Shown one piece after another: positions 8,946-15,176 of a stretch of 15,176 nt of DNA. A model generated the notes under the pieces. It ran no database searches. It was not told the DNA's origin and saw only the letters and a list, made by a program, of their open reading frames with translations. A program made the translations under genes and the position numbers. Each line of letters begins with the position of its first letter. The stretch's first letter is position 1. The stretch spans positions 1 to 15,176 of the forward strand of contig JAEZZT010000132.1 in assembly GCA_023418435.1 (NCBI GenBank), in the 5' to 3' direction. The DNA comes from Bacillota bacterium. Its GTDB lineage: Bacteria; Bacillota; Negativicutes; Veillonellales; Negativicoccaceae.

Positions 8946-9476
8946 CTAAATAGAGGCCTTGCCTGGATTTTCCACTTCGTAGTCCCGTAGACGAGCGAAG
9001 TACGCAGGCGCTTGCGAGCCGATATCGAGAACTCGATGAGATGGGATGAAAATCGGTAGAGGATTGTGCAAAAGCGCGGTGCGAATGATTTCCAAAGAGA
9101 TGGTATCGGCAAGCGCCGCATATAATTCCTCGATAGAGATGAATGTACCATAGGGCACATAGGCCAAGGCATTCCAGACTGCGACTTCCTCTGTAGTCCC
9201 CTGTGGAGCATAAGGGATGCCGAAGGATTCCTGGAAGGAAACCCCATAATGGTGCAGTTGTTGGTGGGCGTTTTCCAAAATGCGCTGGGTCTTGCGAATG
9301 ATCCTTGCATCATTTCCGCAAGGCGTAAATATTGGCGACGTCCAATGGTCCGCTTGGAAAATGGAATCAGCCGGTGTAAAGCGAGTCAATCCGTCGGCGG
9401 TTGCCGAGAGTCGGATCGTTTGGTCGGCTGCTGTCCAAGTGAGTGTCATTTCCGGTAACAACGATGAATTAGTCAT
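8946..9476 (-). CDS. Alkyltransferase-like paralogue with active-site Cys replaced by Ser
   Basis: A 176-residue protein aligning end to end with the upstream Ogt, without gaps over the DNA-binding/active-site domain. The core reads NPLPIFIPSHRV where Ogt has PCHRV, so the methyl-accepting Cys is S146. The arginine finger (R126 in the partner) is E129, and the nucleotide-flipping Tyr (Y112) is I115. N138, H147 and R148 are kept. The C-terminal GLGGYS region is replaced by QAPAYFARLRDYE. It therefore cannot be a standard suicide repair enzyme. Known alkyltransferase-like proteins have Trp or Ala at this site but keep Tyr and Arg, so this differs from them as well. The reading frame is intact and the ATG overlaps the Ogt stop as ATGA. 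The start at 9476 is preferred over 9506 because of that coupling and an AAAGGG upstream. Function unknown. Confidence 0.85.
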   Translation of the reverse strand: MTNSSLLPEMTLTWTAADQTIRLSATADGLTRFTPADSIFQADHWTSPIFTPCGNDARIIRKTQRILENAHQQLHHYGVSFQESFGIPYAPQGTTEEVAVWNALAYVPYGTFISIEELYAALADTISLEIIRTALLHNPLPIFIPSHRVLDIGSQAPAYFARLRDYEVENPGKASI

Positions 9477-10000
9477 GTATGCGCCCTTTCGTGCTGAAGT
9501 AGCCATTTTTTGACTTGAATTCCCTCGGGATCACTGTAGCCGCCCAAGCCATGCTTGGCCACTACACGATGACAGGGAATAAAAATCGGTAACGGATTTT
9601 GTCCGCAGGCATTGGCAACGGCACGGACGGCCGAAGGCTTACCGATTTCCGTGGCGAGTTCTTGATAAGTCACGGTTTGACCGAAGGGGATCCGAAGCAT
9701 GGTTTGCCATACCTGCATTTGAAACTCCGTACCTTGCAAGTCGAAGGGAATGATAAAGTGGTAGCGATCTCCGGCCAAGTGTTCTTCCAATTGGGCGAAC
9801 GCTGCGCTTAACCAATTGTCGGCCTCCATGATGGCAGCTCCGCAAGAACCCGCGTCCGCCTCCTCGTGCAGATCGCCCCAAGTAGCATGGTACAAGATGG
9901 AGGATGCGGGATGGAAATGAGTGAGTCCTTCGGCGGAGGCGCCGATCTCCGCCCGGCCGCCTTGATAGGACCAGTAATAGCGACTAATAGTTGTTTTCAT
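9473..10000 (-). CDS. ogt: Methylated-DNA--protein-cysteine methyltransferase (Ogt type)
   Basis: A 175-residue suicide DNA-repair enzyme that moves methyl groups from O6-methylguanine and O4-methylthymine to its own cysteine. The motif IPCHRVV places the acceptor at C143. R126 (arginine finger), N135 and Y112 are present, all at a constant offset of 2 from the human enzyme (R128, N137, Y114, C145). GLGGYS and the C-terminal HE complete the family pattern. An N-terminal domain of about 85 residues precedes it. The ATG follows the exonuclease stop directly, with no gap. The Shine-Dalgarno candidate AGGATG is about 12 bases away, so translation may depend on coupling. It is followed, with a 4-base overlap, by a Cys-to-Ser paralogue. 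Confidence 0.95.
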   Translation of the reverse strand: MKTTISRYYWSYQGGRAEIGASAEGLTHFHPASSILYHATWGDLHEEADAGSCGAAIMEADNWLSAAFAQLEEHLAGDRYHFIIPFDLQGTEFQMQVWQTMLRIPFGQTVTYQELATEIGKPSAVRAVANACGQNPLPIFIPCHRVVAKHGLGGYSDPEGIQVKKWLLQHERAHT

Positions 10001-10588
10001 TTAAAAAAGTGCATCCTGTAAAAAACCGCTTTCGGCTTGAAATATTTGAGGTCCGATTTCCAGCGTGCTTAGGAGTATGCGCGGATCATCGAGATTTTTT
10101 TCGCGGAGTGCTTGAAGAACCAGGTTGCCGCAGATCAATGCATCTTCATCGGCTTGATGATGATGAAATTCGTAACCGAACAGTTTGCCTAAATTATTGA
10201 GTGCATACGACGGCAAGTTGGGCCATACTTTACGAGCCATTTGTACGGTGCAGCCGAACTCGAAGTAAGGTAGGCTCAACCCATAATGTGCTAACGAGTT
10301 GCGCAATACCGTTGTATCAAACTCGGCATTGTGGGCAAAAACGAGATCATGTTCAAAGTAGGGGACAAACTCCGGCCAAATTTCCGCAAATGTCGGTGCG
10401 TTCGCAGTATCTGCCGGACGAATTTGATGAATGCGTATGGTGTCGTCTTCATAGTGGTTTTCCGGGGGCTGACATAAACGTGCCAAACTCTCCACCGGTT
10501 TGCCATCGCGAAAACGTATAACAGCTAACGAACAGGCGCTATTTGCTTCCTTTGTTGCCGTTTCAAAATCAAAAGTTACAAAATTCAT
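10001..10588 (-). CDS. DnaQ-like DEDDh 3'-5' exonuclease
   Basis: A 195-residue single-domain nuclease of the DnaQ/epsilon group. Motif Exo I is TFDFET with D7 and E9. Exo II is HNAEFD with D91. Exo III is HxAxxD with H144 and D149. All metal-binding and catalytic residues of the DEDDh class are therefore present. No helicase, BRCT or polymerase domain is attached, so it is a stand-alone exonuclease rather than DinG or PolC. The start at 10588 (MNFVTFD) has AAAGG 9 bases upstream; an ATG at 10597 sits directly on the SD and is less likely. It is first in a set with two alkyltransferase-family genes, suggesting a small DNA-repair operon. The substrate (DNA mismatch ends or RNA) cannot be read from sequence. 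Confidence 0.9.
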   Translation of the reverse strand: MNFVTFDFETATKEANSACSLAVIRFRDGKPVESLARLCQPPENHYEDDTIRIHQIRPADTANAPTFAEIWPEFVPYFEHDLVFAHNAEFDTTVLRNSLAHYGLSLPYFEFGCTVQMARKVWPNLPSYALNNLGKLFGYEFHHHQADEDALICGNLVLQALREKNLDDPRILLSTLEIGPQIFQAESGFLQDALF

Positions 10589-10609
10589 TTTAACCATCCT
10601 TTCGACATC

Positions 10610-10618
10610 ATTATAGCA
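10610..10618 (-). promoter_or_regulatory. Extended -10 promoter for the exonuclease-ogt set
   Basis: The minus strand reads TGCTATAAT, a perfect extended -10, 21 bases upstream of the exonuclease ATG at 10588. No convincing -35 is found. It faces away from the divergent element at 10644-10652. Confidence 0.55.
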
Positions 10619-10643
10619 TTTACATGACGGAACTGCTTAGGTA

Positions 10644-10652
10644 TGGTAAAAT
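10644..10652 (+). promoter_or_regulatory. Extended -10 promoter for the DUF2156-GNAT set
   Basis: The plus strand reads TGGTAAAAT, an extended -10 with one mismatch (TAAAAT), about 34-40 bases upstream of the possible starts of the DUF2156 gene. No good -35 is seen at 17 bases. Confidence 0.42.
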
Positions 10653-10685
10653 ATTTTTATAGAAAAAATTCGATAAATTGAGGAG

Positions 10686-11612
10686 TTGAGTATCATAGAG
10701 TTTAAATCGTTTCATTTGGAAGACAAACCGATCCTGGATCGGTTTTTTGCCGAGCATCATTATGAACAATCGGAATGTGCGTTCGGCACTTTGTTTATTT
10801 GGCAGCATGCGTTTCGCCTGGCCTGGGCGGTCGAAGAGGATGTGCTCTTTATTCGGGCGGGACGCTACGGGCATGAATTTCTCTTGCCGCCATTTTCCGG
10901 CGAAAACAACTCCTTTGTCAACGGGTTGCGGTTGGCGGCACATTGGTTTGAAGATCAGGGCTTGCCTTTCTTGTTGAAAGGGGCGTCCCCCTGGGTGGTG
11001 GAGCGGATGAAGGAACTATGCCCCAATTGCTATACATTCACCGCGGATCGAGATAATTTCGAGTATATTTACAGCACCCAGGACTTGATTCAGTTGCCGG
11101 GCAAAAAGTTCCGTGAAAAAAGAAATCGGGTCAATGGTTTCCGGCGGGATTACTTCGGCTATGAATACGTCGATATCGGTCCGGAGCACAAAGCGGAATG
11201 TATGGAAGTGGCGACTCGTTGGTTGGATGATCATCAAACGACGACGGACATGGAGGAAGAACAACAGGGAATTGCCATGTTGTTCGATCACTGGAACGAT
11301 TTGGGCGTCAAAGGCGGTGCGATTCGTCTGGGCGGCAAAATCATCGCATTTTCCATCGGTGAGTACTTGAATCCGGATATGGCGGTCATTCATATTGAGA
11401 AAGCGGATCCCGAGATTCGCGGCAGTTACCAGATCATCAATCAGGAATTTGTGCAGCACGCTTGGGCAGATACGCTATATATCAATCGTGAAGAAGATAT
11501 GGGCATTGACGGTTTGCGACAAGCGAAGGAGAGTTACCATCCGATTCGCTTTGCCGAAAAATATGATATTCGCTTGGTAGATGATTGTGAATGCGAGGAA
11601 GTCCATGGCTGA
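10686..11612 (+). CDS. DUF2156 protein (LPG-synthase C-terminal-like acyltransferase fold)
   Basis: About 306-308 residues with the C-terminal domain of phosphatidylglycerol lysyltransferases (PF09924, DUF2156). The opening FKSFHLEDKPILDRFF and the end block YINREEDMGIDGLRQAKESYHP are typical, and a double GNAT fold is expected. There are no membrane helices, so it is the soluble stand-alone form rather than full MprF; the acceptor is unknown. The start is odd. No ATG fits; the TTG at 10686 directly abuts the Shine-Dalgarno GAGGAG. An ATC at 10692 has ideal 6-base spacing and would give MIEFKSF, the usual family N-terminus. An in-frame TAA at 10674 rules out a longer form. Its last 8 bases overlap the GNAT gene, so both are made together. 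Confidence 0.85.
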   Translation: MSIIEFKSFHLEDKPILDRFFAEHHYEQSECAFGTLFIWQHAFRLAWAVEEDVLFIRAGRYGHEFLLPPFSGENNSFVNGLRLAAHWFEDQGLPFLLKGASPWVVERMKELCPNCYTFTADRDNFEYIYSTQDLIQLPGKKFREKRNRVNGFRRDYFGYEYVDIGPEHKAECMEVATRWLDDHQTTTDMEEEQQGIAMLFDHWNDLGVKGGAIRLGGKIIAFSIGEYLNPDMAVIHIEKADPEIRGSYQIINQEFVQHAWADTLYINREEDMGIDGLRQAKESYHPIRFAEKYDIRLVDDCECEEVHG

Positions 11613-12786
11613 GGTCATTCGTTTGGCGACTCGGGAGGATCAAGGACGCTTGGAAGATCTGTGGGACTCCTGTTTTGAGAAACGTACGGAGCCTTTTTTC
11701 CAATTTTATTTTGGAACTTGTTTCCGACCGGAAGAGTGTTTGTTGCTTGAGGTGAATGGAGAATTGAGATCCGCCGTGCACTTGCGTCGCTATGATTTAT
11801 GCGTGCGAGGTGTCGCTTGCCCCGTGACTTATATCGTCGGGTTGGCGACTTGGGAAGAGCATCGCGGTCGTGGGTATGCCTCGCGCCTCTTGAGTGCGGC
11901 GTTGGCGGAAAGTCGACGCTTGGGACGGTATGCCAATATTCTCATGCCATCGGCGGCCGGCTTTTATCAGCCGGAAGGTTGGGGGCTCTATTGTCACCAA
12001 TGGCAACGTAGCGCGGCACTGTCCTACTTGCGACAATGGGCGTCCCGCTGGGAACTGGAGGGCGATTTGGAAGCGCGCTGGCTGGCGCTCGACCGGGCTG
12101 CGGATTGTGCCGAAGTATATGAAGCGTTTGCAAAAGATTTTTCCGGCTATGCATGCCGCAAGAAGGAAGATTGGCAGCGTTGGTTGCAGGGGAATCTTTT
12201 GGAAGGCCAAGTGTTGGCAATCTATCGTGATGAGGCACCGGTGGCGTATGCCGCCTACAGCCAGACGGACACGGAGCTGACGGTGAGCGAGTGGGCGGCT
12301 TTGGATGCCAAAGCAAAATTGGGGCTCGCAATAGCAATTATCGCCGTAGGAACGGATGAACAGAAAGTAGTCTGGCAGGCACCGCTGGCGGATCAATCCT
12401 ACTTGTATTGGCCAGACGGTGCCGAGCATACCTATGTGTGGAATCGGACCTTTCCCTATATGATGATTTGTCCGGCGGATCTGCCGGCTTGGTGGGAACG
12501 AATTCCGACGGCAACCGATGGGCAAGTGGTCGTCGCATTGACCGATAGAGAGGGCCGTGAGCATACCTATCGCTGTGTGGCGAATGCCGGCTCGGGGCGG
12601 GTGGAAGAGACCGCTGAAGAAGCTCTCGTCCGCATGAGTGAAGCGGATATGATGGTGTTGTTGATGGGCAGGGTGAGCGCCGAGGAACTATCCCGGATGG
12701 GCCGACTCGAGGGGAGTCCGGAGGCGATCCGGTTCCTGGATGATTGTTATCCGAAACGGCTGACCTGGATTAACGAATGGTACTGA
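11605..12786 (+). CDS. Eis-like GNAT N-acetyltransferase
   Basis: A 393-residue protein with the three-part layout of Eis-type acetyltransferases (COG4552). An N-terminal GNAT domain carries the acetyl-CoA loop HRGRGYA at 86-92 and the FYQPEGW motif at 120-126. A second GNAT-like domain follows (about 150-285), then a C-terminal SCP2-like domain (about 290-393). Length matches the family. In mycobacterial Eis the C-terminal carboxylate takes part in catalysis; here the chain ends in INEWY. The substrate is not known; aminoglycosides are one possibility for the family, not a conclusion. The ATG at 11605 has AGGA 6 bases upstream and lies inside the end of the DUF2156 gene. Some signal for the downstream msrA promoter lies at its 3' end. 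Confidence 0.85.
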   Translation: MAEVIRLATREDQGRLEDLWDSCFEKRTEPFFQFYFGTCFRPEECLLLEVNGELRSAVHLRRYDLCVRGVACPVTYIVGLATWEEHRGRGYASRLLSAALAESRRLGRYANILMPSAAGFYQPEGWGLYCHQWQRSAALSYLRQWASRWELEGDLEARWLALDRAADCAEVYEAFAKDFSGYACRKKEDWQRWLQGNLLEGQVLAIYRDEAPVAYAAYSQTDTELTVSEWAALDAKAKLGLAIAIIAVGTDEQKVVWQAPLADQSYLYWPDGAEHTYVWNRTFPYMMICPADLPAWWERIPTATDGQVVVALTDREGREHTYRCVANAGSGRVEETAEEALVRMSEADMMVLLMGRVSAEELSRMGRLEGSPEAIRFLDDCYPKRLTWINEWY

Positions 12787-12788
12787 TG

Positions 12789-12794
12789 TATAAT
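12789..12794 (+). promoter_or_regulatory. Possible -10 element upstream of msrA
   Basis: A perfect TATAAT lies just after the GNAT stop and 28 bases before the msrA ATG. The -35 region is poor (TGGATT at 17 bases). msrA may have its own promoter or be read through from the GNAT gene; no terminator separates them. Confidence 0.35.
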
Positions 12795-12822
12795 GGAAAT
12801 GAGGAGAGAAGGAGGGAAAAAC

Positions 12823-13386
12823 ATGAAAGAAATTTATTTAGCCGGAGGATGTTTTTGGGGACTCGAAGCGGTTATGAAGCGTGTGATGGGAGTGGTAGAA
12901 ACCCAAGTGGGCTATGCCAACTCGGAGCTGGAAAATCCGACTTATGAGGATGTATGTACGGGGAAAACCGGGGCCGTGGAAACGGTCAAAGTAGTATACA
13001 ATCCCAAACGCACGGACTTAACGGATATTTTGCGAATTTTCTTCCTGGTAATCAATCCCTATACTTTGAATCGGCAGGGAAATGATGTGGGACCGCAATA
13101 TCGTACGGGAATTTACTATACAGCAGCCGAAGATGAACCCATGCTGGAATACTACATGAATTTTATGCAACAGCGCGGGCGCGGACCGGCGATTACCGGT
13201 AGTGATATTATCGTCAATGAAGAACCGGACCCGATGCGCGGAAGAAAGATTGTCACGGAACTATTGCCCTTGCGAAATTTCTATCCGGCAGAGGAAGAAC
13301 ATCAAGATTACTTGGCAAAAAATCCTCAGGGATATTGCCACATCGATATCGCGGCACTCCGCGCGGAGGGCATTATCGGTGACTAA
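12823..13386 (+). CDS. msrA: Peptide-methionine (S)-S-oxide reductase
   Basis: A 187-residue cytoplasmic enzyme that reduces the S-epimer of methionine sulfoxide in proteins and free amino acid. The catalytic motif GCFWG is at 9-13 with nucleophile C10. LNRQGNDVGPQYRTGIYY (82-99) and the end GYCHIDI are also characteristic. There is no fused MsrB domain. C45 and C172 are candidates for the resolving cysteine. The start at 12823 has AAGGAGG about 7 bases upstream; an ATG at 12793 would only add a short charged tail. It is followed after 21 bases by a redox-disulfide DUF1858 protein. A thiol-redox theme for this stretch is plausible, although direct partnership is inference. Confidence 0.96.
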   Translation: MKEIYLAGGCFWGLEAVMKRVMGVVETQVGYANSELENPTYEDVCTGKTGAVETVKVVYNPKRTDLTDILRIFFLVINPYTLNRQGNDVGPQYRTGIYYTAAEDEPMLEYYMNFMQQRGRGPAITGSDIIVNEEPDPMRGRKIVTELLPLRNFYPAEEEHQDYLAKNPQGYCHIDIAALRAEGIIGD

Positions 13387-13407
13387 AAAGGAGTGGCAGA
13401 GTAAGTA

Positions 13408-14397
13408 ATGAGCAATATGACATATTCTTTAGTGTATCGTTTCATTCCCAAATCGGAAGAGCGAAAGGCTTTTTTGAGGACTGCGGAAGATGTCGCCAAA
13501 ATGTACAAAGCAAGTATTATTTTGGGCAAGAACGGAGAGGTGACTTTGGCCGGTATAGTCGCGTCCGAGGTAGCACCGCTCTTGATTGCGACCGGACTTT
13601 CCCCCTATGCGGAATGGCCGCGCGATATCGTTACTTGCGATATTGAAACGCCGTTACCGCTGCGGGCAGTCGGCATGGAAGACGGTTGGGAAATATTTAT
13701 CGCCGACCATGTCTTCATCGGCTTTGTCAGCTTGGCGGACGATGCAGTAGAGATATTGGAAAGAGCGGGGAGTTTTTATACACGCAAAGAAAAATTCGAA
13801 ACGCTTCCGGAATTTGTGGAACGTATCGGTTTGGAGGAATTTCGCCGTGAAGTGCTCGGTGTAGATCAAGTGCAGACTGTGCCGGTACCGGAATATACTC
13901 CTACGGACTATACATCGGGAGGAGAGTTTTTCGATCTTTCGACGCAGCCGAATTTTGAGTATGAAATGCCGAAACAGGAACCGACATTGCACTATGGCGA
14001 TTTTGTTCGGCCGGAAGATAATTTGATGGATATACTGATGGTATATCCGGAGATGGGGCCGTTCTTTTTGGAATACGGCATGCATTGTATCGGTTGTTCG
14101 GCTTCGTATGATGAAACGATTTGGGAAGCCTGCCAAGTGCATGGTCTGGATATTTTCGAGATGCTGGGCGAAATGAACGAATACTTGGCGGACAAATTAG
14201 GCAAAGAGTTAATCAGCGGAGACACGCCGCTACAGGAATTGTTTACGATGTATCCGCAGACATTGGCGGTGCTCAATGATTACGGTATACAATTACCCGA
14301 TGATATGAATGTTTCGTTGGCAGACTTGACGGAGTCTCAGCAAGTCAGTTTGGATGATCTCTTGGATCAAGTACATCGGGTGTTGAGAAAGGAATAA
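13408..14397 (+). CDS. DUF1858 redox-disulfide protein with unknown N-terminal region
   Basis: A 329-residue soluble acidic protein. Residues 205-260 form a DUF1858 domain (hybrid-cluster-associated redox disulfide type): NLMDILMVYPEMGPFFLEYG leads to the CxxC pair C227/C230 in GMHCIGCSA. Residues 272-327 (TPLQELFTMYPQTLAVLNDYG onward) look like a second copy that has lost both cysteines. The first 200 residues match nothing I recognise; they include one Cys (C77) and a linker rich in Pro/Thr/Tyr at 155-195. The start at 13408 is fixed by an in-frame TAA just upstream; AAGGAG is 14 bases away, which is long, so translation may be modest or coupled. It lies between msrA and an unrecognised Cys/His-rich gene 2 bases downstream. 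Function unknown; redox sensing or repair is a guess. Confidence 0.72.
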   Translation: MSNMTYSLVYRFIPKSEERKAFLRTAEDVAKMYKASIILGKNGEVTLAGIVASEVAPLLIATGLSPYAEWPRDIVTCDIETPLPLRAVGMEDGWEIFIADHVFIGFVSLADDAVEILERAGSFYTRKEKFETLPEFVERIGLEEFRREVLGVDQVQTVPVPEYTPTDYTSGGEFFDLSTQPNFEYEMPKQEPTLHYGDFVRPEDNLMDILMVYPEMGPFFLEYGMHCIGCSASYDETIWEACQVHGLDIFEMLGEMNEYLADKLGKELISGDTPLQELFTMYPQTLAVLNDYGIQLPDDMNVSLADLTESQQVSLDDLLDQVHRVLRKE

Positions 14398-14399
14398 GC

Positions 14400-15056
14400 A
14401 TGAGTCAGTTTTTAGGACCGGTACATTATTGGCAGTTCACCAAAACCACTTATATCGGCGAGCGACTGCATATGTTGCATATGGTAGCCCGCAAGCATTT
14501 CGGTGAATTGGCGGATCGTCTTTATGATGAGGTAATAGAAAAATACGGAGTGCCTGTCGGAGCCAATCGATCATTGGAAGAGTTGATTGGCGAAGACGGC
14601 ATTCATGCCGGTTTGGAGGGCATGCTTCAGCGGGCAGAAAAAGCGGAGGCACTGTACATAGAAAATTTATGCGAGCGAGGCGGCGAAGCGGTAGATGAAT
14701 TGGTTGCCCATGTTTGGTTGCAGCATGGACGATCCTTGGGACGAGCTGCTGACCGAGTGCCGAGCGGAGATGCCATGGCGGCCGCGCGGGCCTTGTATGA
14801 TCACTATGCAGACGGAATGCCCTGTGATGAGCATGATCGCATCCTCTACGAGACGAAGCAGCGTTACGGCTGGGAAGCTACGCATATCTGCCATCGGGCG
14901 TTATGGCAGGCGGTAGGGGCAGATGAAGAGCGGATGCGCAATTTGTACACGATATGGTTTCGAGCCTTTGTGAGAGGTTTGGATTGTGATTGTCGCCTGT
15001 TGGTGGATGAAAGCACGCCGACCGCGACCTATCAAATCGTTGCCGATACGAAATAA
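14400..15056 (+). CDS. Unrecognised Cys/His-rich helical protein
   Basis: I do not recognise this 218-residue protein with confidence. It begins with GPVHYWQF, is predicted mostly helical, and has five cysteines (C91, C142, C164, C196, C198). Clusters are PCDEHD (141-146), HICHRALW (162-169) and GLDCDCRLLVD near the C-terminus, plus H24, H27 and H33 near the N-terminus. These could bind a metal or haem, or act in thiol chemistry. The C-terminal G..CDCR pattern faintly recalls L-2-amino-thiazoline-4-carboxylate hydrolase-like proteins, but I would not assign that. The ATG follows the DUF1858 gene stop after 2 bases (TAAGCATG), so the two are co-translated and probably act together. It is the last gene before a strong terminator. 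Confidence 0.7.
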   Translation: MSQFLGPVHYWQFTKTTYIGERLHMLHMVARKHFGELADRLYDEVIEKYGVPVGANRSLEELIGEDGIHAGLEGMLQRAEKAEALYIENLCERGGEAVDELVAHVWLQHGRSLGRAADRVPSGDAMAAARALYDHYADGMPCDEHDRILYETKQRYGWEATHICHRALWQAVGADEERMRNLYTIWFRAFVRGLDCDCRLLVDESTPTATYQIVADTK

Positions 15057-15067
15057 TATGAAATGTA

Positions 15068-15092
15068 AAAAAGAGCCATGATGGCTCTTTTT
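15068..15092. terminator. Bidirectional terminator between the operon end and tRNA-Ser
   Basis: AAAAAGAGCCA and TGGCTCTTTTT form a perfect 11-bp stem with a 3-base loop. A-runs and T-runs on both sides make it work in both directions. It ends the plus-strand msrA-DUF1858 set and the minus-strand tRNA transcript. Confidence 0.9.
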
Positions 15093-15096
15093 GATT

Positions 15097-15176
<80 letters not shown>

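Noticed and set aside
8946-9476. Treating the second alkyltransferase gene as a pseudogene
   Set aside because: The frame is full length, has its own start coupled to ogt, and keeps several core residues (N138, H147, R148). Catalytic loss alone does not make it a pseudogene, though decay cannot be excluded without relatives.

Overview
This looks like a chromosomal housekeeping segment from a moderate-GC, low-oxygen-adapted member of the Firmicutes (Bacillota). Negativicutes is my best guess but is not proven. The grounds are strong AGGAGG-type ribosome binding sites, tightly packed operons joined by ATGA overlaps, DUF951 and DUF1858 proteins, a LarA-type nickel enzyme, an LrgAB/CidR-like set and an ECF transporter S component. 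I see no phage, insertion sequence, CRISPR array or plasmid function.

Left part, all on the minus strand. A four-gene coupled set reads ECF S component, LarA-family nickel enzyme, DUF951 protein, DUF4198 (formerly NikM) secreted protein; the last runs off the left edge (1-2285, promoter near 2310). Upstream lies a purine set reading COG2509 flavoprotein, purB, purA (2398-6389). It has a strong promoter at 6480-6509, a leader with a mini-ORF/hairpin, and a terminator at 2344-2388. These steps supply both reactions of AMP synthesis from IMP (PurA, PurB) and the PurB step of IMP synthesis. Next is an lrgAB-like membrane pair (6782-7839), divergent from a LysR-type regulator (7937-8872) that probably controls it.

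Middle part. A minus-strand set (8946-10588) encodes a DnaQ-like exonuclease, a normal O6-alkylguanine-DNA alkyltransferase and, translationally coupled to it, a second alkyltransferase-like protein. In the second protein the active-site Cys is Ser, the arginine finger is Glu and the base-flipping Tyr is Ile. This intact but apparently catalytically dead paralogue is the most unusual item in the window.

Right part, plus strand, starting from a divergent promoter region (10598-10685). A DUF2156 (LPG-synthase-C-like) protein overlaps an Eis-like GNAT acetyltransferase. Then come msrA, a DUF1858 redox-disulfide protein with a large unknown N-terminal region and a second, Cys-less DUF1858-like repeat, and an unrecognised Cys/His-rich protein. 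The segment ends with a bidirectional terminator and a minus-strand tRNA-Ser(UGA) cut by the right edge.

Two regulatory regions deserve attention: the purine-operon leader, where a 9-codon mini-ORF coincides with a hairpin followed by a U-run, and the start of the DUF2156 gene, which has no ordinary start codon at normal distance from its Shine-Dalgarno sequence.
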